Part shown: piece by piece, positions 36,339 through 40,210 of the stretch
Layout: every line of letters starts with the position of its first letter
How positions within the stretch are numbered: position 1 is the first letter of the stretch
Source of the DNA: Bacteriovoracia bacterium
Lineage (GTDB): Bacteria; Bdellovibrionota; Bacteriovoracia; Bacteriovoracales; Bacteriovoracaceae
Assembly: GCA_030426585.1 (NCBI GenBank)
Contig: JAUHYH010000003.1
Span: forward strand, 1 to 40,210
Reading direction: 5' to 3'
DNA length: 40,210 nucleotides
Translations under genes and position numbers: made by a program
The notes under the pieces: model-generated
The model's input: the letters and a program-made list of their open reading frames with translations, nothing else
What the model was told of the DNA's origin: nothing
Databases searched by the model: none

Positions 36339-37934
36339 ATGATCTCAACAAATAATGTCAGTTTAAGCTTTGGAGGCCAGAAGCTCTTCGAAGACGTCAC
36401 TATTAAATTCTCTCCAGGGAATTGTTATGGGTTAATCGGTGCCAACGGTGCTGGGAAATCGACCTTTATCAAAATCCTCTCTGGAGAACTTGAGCCTCAA
36501 ACTGGACATGTTGAAATGAAACCGGGAGAGAGACTTTCAGTTTTAAAGCAGGATCATTTTGCTTATGACGAGCACACCGTTATGCAAACGGTTCTCATGG
36601 GGAACCCTGAACTTTACAAGGTGATGCAAGAGAAAGACGCGATCTATGCCAAAGGTGAAATGAGTGATGAAGACGGAATGCGGGCTTCAGAACTTGAGGT
36701 CGCTTTTGCCGAGATGAATGGTTGGGAAGCAGAAAGTGAAGCGGCCACGCTCCTTGCTGGTCTTGGGATCGGTACTGATAAGCATGAAGTTCTCATGAAA
36801 AACCTTACTGGTTCTGAAAAAGTTAAGGTTCTTTTGGTTCAAGCACTCTTTGGTGAACCCGACACTCTCCTTCTGGATGAGCCGACCAACAACCTTGATA
36901 TCCAAGCCATTAAATGGCTTGAAGAATTTCTTTTAAACTTCAAAAACACAGTGATCGTGGTTTCCCACGATAGGCATTTTCTTAATAAGGTTTGTACTCA
37001 TATCGCTGATGTGGATTTTGGAAAAATCACAAGCTACGTCGGTAACTATGACTTCTGGAAACAGTCTTCTGAACTTGCGATGCACTTACGTTCCAATCAA
37101 AAGAAGAAGCAAGAAGATAAAGTTAAAGAACTTAAAGAGTTTATCCAACGCTTCAGTGCCAACGCTTCGAAGTCAAAACAAGCCACTTCAAGGGCCAAAC
37201 AACTTGATAAGCTTGAACTGGTTGATCTTCCAAGAACAACTCGAAAATACCCTTACGTGATGTTTGATCAATCCCGGGAAGCCGGAAAAGACATGTTGAT
37301 TGTTGAAGGAATTTCTAAAACTATCGATGGGGTCAAACTTCTCGATAATATTAACCTTTCCATCAACAAAGGTGAGAAAGTTGCTTTTCTTGCTGATAAT
37401 GATCGCTCTATTACCGCCCTTTTTGAAATCTTAATGGGGAATATGAGGCCTGATGAAGGGTCTTATAACTGGGGAGTGACCACGACTCAAGCTTATCTCC
37501 CTGATGATAACTCTCACTATTTTGAATCAGGTGAGCACACCATTGTTGATTGGCTCAGGCAATATTCTCCGGAAGATCAAACAGAAGAATTTATCCGAGG
37601 CTTCCTTGGAAAAATGCTTTTCTCTGGAGATGATGCCCTTAAAAAGACCAATGTTCTTTCAGGGGGAGAGAAAGTTCGGTGTATGATCTCAAAGATGATG
37701 CTCTCAGGCGCCAACGTTCTGGTGATTGATGGACCAACAAACCACTTAGACCTTGAATCAATTTCTGCTTTTAACGATGGACTCGTTCGTTACAAAGGAA
37801 CGATCCTTCTCTCTTCACATGATCACGTCTTTGTTCAGACGGTTGCTGACAGAGTAATTGCCCTTAAAGAAGGGCAAGTTGTTTTTGATAAACTCTGCAC
37901 TTTTGAAGAATATTTAGAAAGTGTTGAGAGTTAA
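36339..37934 (+). CDS. ABC-F family ATPase (YbiT/YkpA-like)
   Basis: 'GLIGANGAGKSTFIKILSGEL', 'LLLDEPTNNLDIQAIKWLEEFL', second NBD 'LSGGEKVRCMISKMMLSGANVLVIDGPTNHLDLESI'. Confidence 0.92.
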   Translation: MISTNNVSLSFGGQKLFEDVTIKFSPGNCYGLIGANGAGKSTFIKILSGELEPQTGHVEMKPGERLSVLKQDHFAYDEHTVMQTVLMGNPELYKVMQEKDAIYAKGEMSDEDGMRASELEVAFAEMNGWEAESEAATLLAGLGIGTDKHEVLMKNLTGSEKVKVLLVQALFGEPDTLLLDEPTNNLDIQAIKWLEEFLLNFKNTVIVVSHDRHFLNKVCTHIADVDFGKITSYVGNYDFWKQSSELAMHLRSNQKKKQEDKVKELKEFIQRFSANASKSKQATSRAKQLDKLELVDLPRTTRKYPYVMFDQSREAGKDMLIVEGISKTIDGVKLLDNINLSINKGEKVAFLADNDRSITALFEILMGNMRPDEGSYNWGVTTTQAYLPDDNSHYFESGEHTIVDWLRQYSPEDQTEEFIRGFLGKMLFSGDDALKKTNVLSGGEKVRCMISKMMLSGANVLVIDGPTNHLDLESISAFNDGLVRYKGTILLSSHDHVFVQTVADRVIALKEGQVVFDKLCTFEEYLESVES

Positions 37935-37935
37935 C

Positions 37936-40005
37936 CTATTCGGTAAATCCCAACTCTCCTAAAACAAATGATTGGTTTCGAACATAATCTTTATCTTTAG
38001 CGTCGTTACCAGAATCCCCGCCATGCCCACCTTTGAAAGTTGTAAAAAACACAATAGGGTTTGAATCTTCAGATTTATTATACTCTCTTAGCTTGGCAAC
38101 CCACTTCATCGGCTGGAAATAGTAAACCGCTGTATCTTCAAATCCTGTTACAACAATCATAGAAGGGTATTTTTGTTTTTTTACATTCGTATAGGGGTCA
38201 TATGCTTTCATATAATAATATTCATTTTCAACCAGACCATCACCCCATTCTTTTTTCTCATATTTTGAAAGAGGGTCATAATAAAGAGTCATCGTATTGA
38301 GAATATCGACAAAGGGGACACCTACATAAGCGACTCTAAAAAGATCTGGGCGCATGTTCATAACTGCCCCCATAAGAAGCCCCCCTGCACTAAGACCATT
38401 TATGGCCAGGTACTCTGGTTTAGTAACTTTCGTTTTAACAAAGTGCTCAGCGACATCAATAAAGTCATTAAAAGTGTTCATCTTATTGAGATAGCGTCCT
38501 TGATCATACCAACGCTCCCCTTTTTCTCTCCCACCACGGATATGAGCAATCGCCCCAATAACACCTCTATTAAGCATCGGAATAAACTCTTTTTCATATC
38601 GAGGTGATTCGAAAGCTCCATATGATCCATAACCATATAAGTGAAGCCTTTGATCTTTCCCTGAGTACATATCCTTACGATAATAAACAGAGACAGGAAT
38701 TAACTCTCCATCTCTCGCTTTTACTTGAATTTTTTTAGTTGCGTATAAACTCGGGTCGATTCCCGGAACATTCGAAGCAATTTTTCTAACAGGCTTACAG
38801 TCTTTTAGATAACAAGAATATGTTTCACTGGGTTGAGTAAAACTTGTTATCTCATAATAAATTTCTTGGCTGTTTGAATTCACAAGAACTTCACCTCGAT
38901 AAGAGACGAGTGGTGTTGGCGAAGGAACTTTTTGAACCTTTCCAGTTTCTATATCGATAACGGTAAGCCTTTCAGCTCCCTCGAAACCTTCTTCAACAAT
39001 AACGTGATCATCACTTAAAAACATATTGGCAATATAGCCTTCTTTGGGTTTATAGAGCTTTACCCATTCATTGTTTTTGAAATGATAAATTCCGTAGGTA
39101 TCCGAAAACTCATTTGTATGCTTAAACCATCCGTGCTTATTCTTGTTAACTTTAATCAAAGATGGCTTATCCGTATCAAGTAGTGGACTAAGCTGATTTC
39201 TTGTCCGTGAAAAAACAAAATGTTTACTGCTTTTACTCTTTCCTAAACGAATAAGGATTTCGGTTCCATCAAATGTTTTCGTTATTCTTTTTCCGGCTTC
39301 TTTGTCCTTAAAACTGGCCACAAGGTGAGACTTTTGATCACTCACAACATAATCATAAATTTGGTAAAGCCCCATTTCCTCTGTGGCACCAACAAAAAGA
39401 AGACGTGTGTTATCAACCCACGTAAACCCATTATAAACATGCCAATGAAGATCTATTTTTAACTGAGAAACTTTATTGGTTTCAAGATCAATTAAGAAAG
39501 GAGTTCCATGACCTCTTCCCTTTAAATCTGCGATAAAAAGAATTTTCTTTTGATCAGGACTCAGCTCCATTCCAAAGATGGCGAAATAAGAAAAAGACTT
39601 TGCAATCTCATTCCCATCAAGAATAAGTGTCTCTTTCCCTGTACCATGATCGACTGTATACCAGCGCCAATAGGACTCCTTTTGATCTCTCTTTCGGATA
39701 AGCGAAAAATTTTCAAAAATTTTATAATACCGTTTCGCTGAAGTTTCTCTTAGCTGTTTGTACTCTTCGGCTAAATTTTCTTGAAGAACTTTGTACTTCT
39801 TATTGTAATTTTTGGCATAAGCTGTTTCAGCCTCTAGGTGCTTTTTTACTTCTGGATCTTCGTTATCATGCATCCAGCGGTAATTATCGACTCGGGGATC
39901 ATTATGAAAACTATCAATGTGAGGTATTTTCTTAGCGACAGGAGGTTCTTCTGAATAACAACTCCAGCTTAGAAAAAATAAAAAACTTAGTGATAATAAT
40001 TTCAT
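37936..40005 (-). CDS. Prolyl oligopeptidase family serine peptidase (S9A), exported/lipoprotein
   Basis: 'DPRVDNYRWMHDNEDPEVKKHLEAET...LAINGLSAGGLLMGAVMNMRPDLFRVAYVGVPFVDILNTM...GFEDTAVYYFQPMKWVAKLRE...GGHGGDSG'. Start shifted to MKLLSLSFLFFLSWSCYS. Confidence 0.93.
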   Translation of the reverse strand: MKLLSLSFLFFLSWSCYSEEPPVAKKIPHIDSFHNDPRVDNYRWMHDNEDPEVKKHLEAETAYAKNYNKKYKVLQENLAEEYKQLRETSAKRYYKIFENFSLIRKRDQKESYWRWYTVDHGTGKETLILDGNEIAKSFSYFAIFGMELSPDQKKILFIADLKGRGHGTPFLIDLETNKVSQLKIDLHWHVYNGFTWVDNTRLLFVGATEEMGLYQIYDYVVSDQKSHLVASFKDKEAGKRITKTFDGTEILIRLGKSKSSKHFVFSRTRNQLSPLLDTDKPSLIKVNKNKHGWFKHTNEFSDTYGIYHFKNNEWVKLYKPKEGYIANMFLSDDHVIVEEGFEGAERLTVIDIETGKVQKVPSPTPLVSYRGEVLVNSNSQEIYYEITSFTQPSETYSCYLKDCKPVRKIASNVPGIDPSLYATKKIQVKARDGELIPVSVYYRKDMYSGKDQRLHLYGYGSYGAFESPRYEKEFIPMLNRGVIGAIAHIRGGREKGERWYDQGRYLNKMNTFNDFIDVAEHFVKTKVTKPEYLAINGLSAGGLLMGAVMNMRPDLFRVAYVGVPFVDILNTMTLYYDPLSKYEKKEWGDGLVENEYYYMKAYDPYTNVKKQKYPSMIVVTGFEDTAVYYFQPMKWVAKLREYNKSEDSNPIVFFTTFKGGHGGDSGNDAKDKDYVRNQSFVLGELGFTE

Positions 40006-40104
40006 CTTGATCCACCTCAATATTGTTTGCATTCATCTTGAGATTGGACCAAGAGAAAGTCAAAGGTGCTTTTTGCCCCTTTTAAAAGTATATTTATTTA
40101 CAAG

Positions 40105-40210
40105 CTAGTCCTCATCTTCATCATCCTCTTCACTAGAAGGTGAGATTTCTCCATTATAGACCTTCACATGCGCCTGAGCCGCCCCCTGTTTGTAAACAAG
40201 TTCACCGCCG
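40105..40210 (-). CDS. C-terminal fragment of a CDS truncated by the window end; acidic tail
   Basis: Reverse frame reads GGELVYKQGAAQAHVKVYNGEISPSSEEDDEDED* with TAG at 40105-40107. Confidence 0.55.
   Translation of the reverse strand, partial: GGELVYKQGAAQAHVKVYNGEISPSSEEDDEDED

Noticed and set aside
36339-37934. ABC-F second NBD with degenerate Walker A (ADNDRSIT) and DGPTNHLD instead of DEPTNHLD as a novel inactive ATPase
   Set aside because: From memory, YbiT/YkpA-type proteins commonly have a degenerate second Walker A; likely family-typical, so not promoted without an alignment.
1-40210. CRISPR array, rRNA operon, transposase or phage structural genes
   Set aside because: No regularly spaced repeats, rRNA motifs, DDE transposase, integrase or phage morphogenesis proteins were recognised.

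Overview
This 40.2 kb window is a low-GC bacterial chromosome segment. The gene content (many small secreted or lipoprotein ORFs, several murein hydrolases, PLD and DEAD-box proteins) suggests a Bdellovibrionota / Bacteriovorax-like relative; that is inference, since no marker gene was searched. Two ordinary arms (about 1-10 kb and 22-40 kb) carry recognisable housekeeping-type genes: GFA-family protein, M15 peptidases, RhlE-like helicase, DUF938 methyltransferase, SDR, Na+/solute symporter, MFS, kynureninase, BaiN-like flavoprotein, MltB-like transglycosylase, ABC-F ATPase and S9A peptidase. They flank an accessory-looking region (about 10.6-22.1 kb). That region holds an ORF6N protein, secreted ankyrin and unknown proteins, an SNase plus Ntn-hydrolase (proteasome/HslV-like) gene pair, a PD-(D/E)XK-like nuclease with an unknown partner, a one-TM protein, two RelE/HigB-type toxin-antitoxin modules and an ssrA tmRNA gene between the two TA modules. 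The strongest unexplained signals are non-coding. (1) A 38-nt element (16-nt palindrome plus conserved AT-rich tail) occurs four times with gap-free alignment, mostly at the 3' ends of TA/ORF6N/helicase genes. (2) A TTGAGGTnCCAAwTTGGnACCTCAA palindrome lies inside the ORF6N coding sequence and recurs in the promoter region of a TA operon. (3) A family of inverted-repeat elements (GCTTAAGGATTTTACTACTGGAA) punctuates 11.3-19.4 kb, including one 163-bp MITE-like copy. (4) A partial duplication of the tmRNA 3' end and a 25-bp inverted repeat abut ssrA. No CRISPR, rRNA, integrase or transposase was seen. All calls come from reading the sequence; no database search was run.
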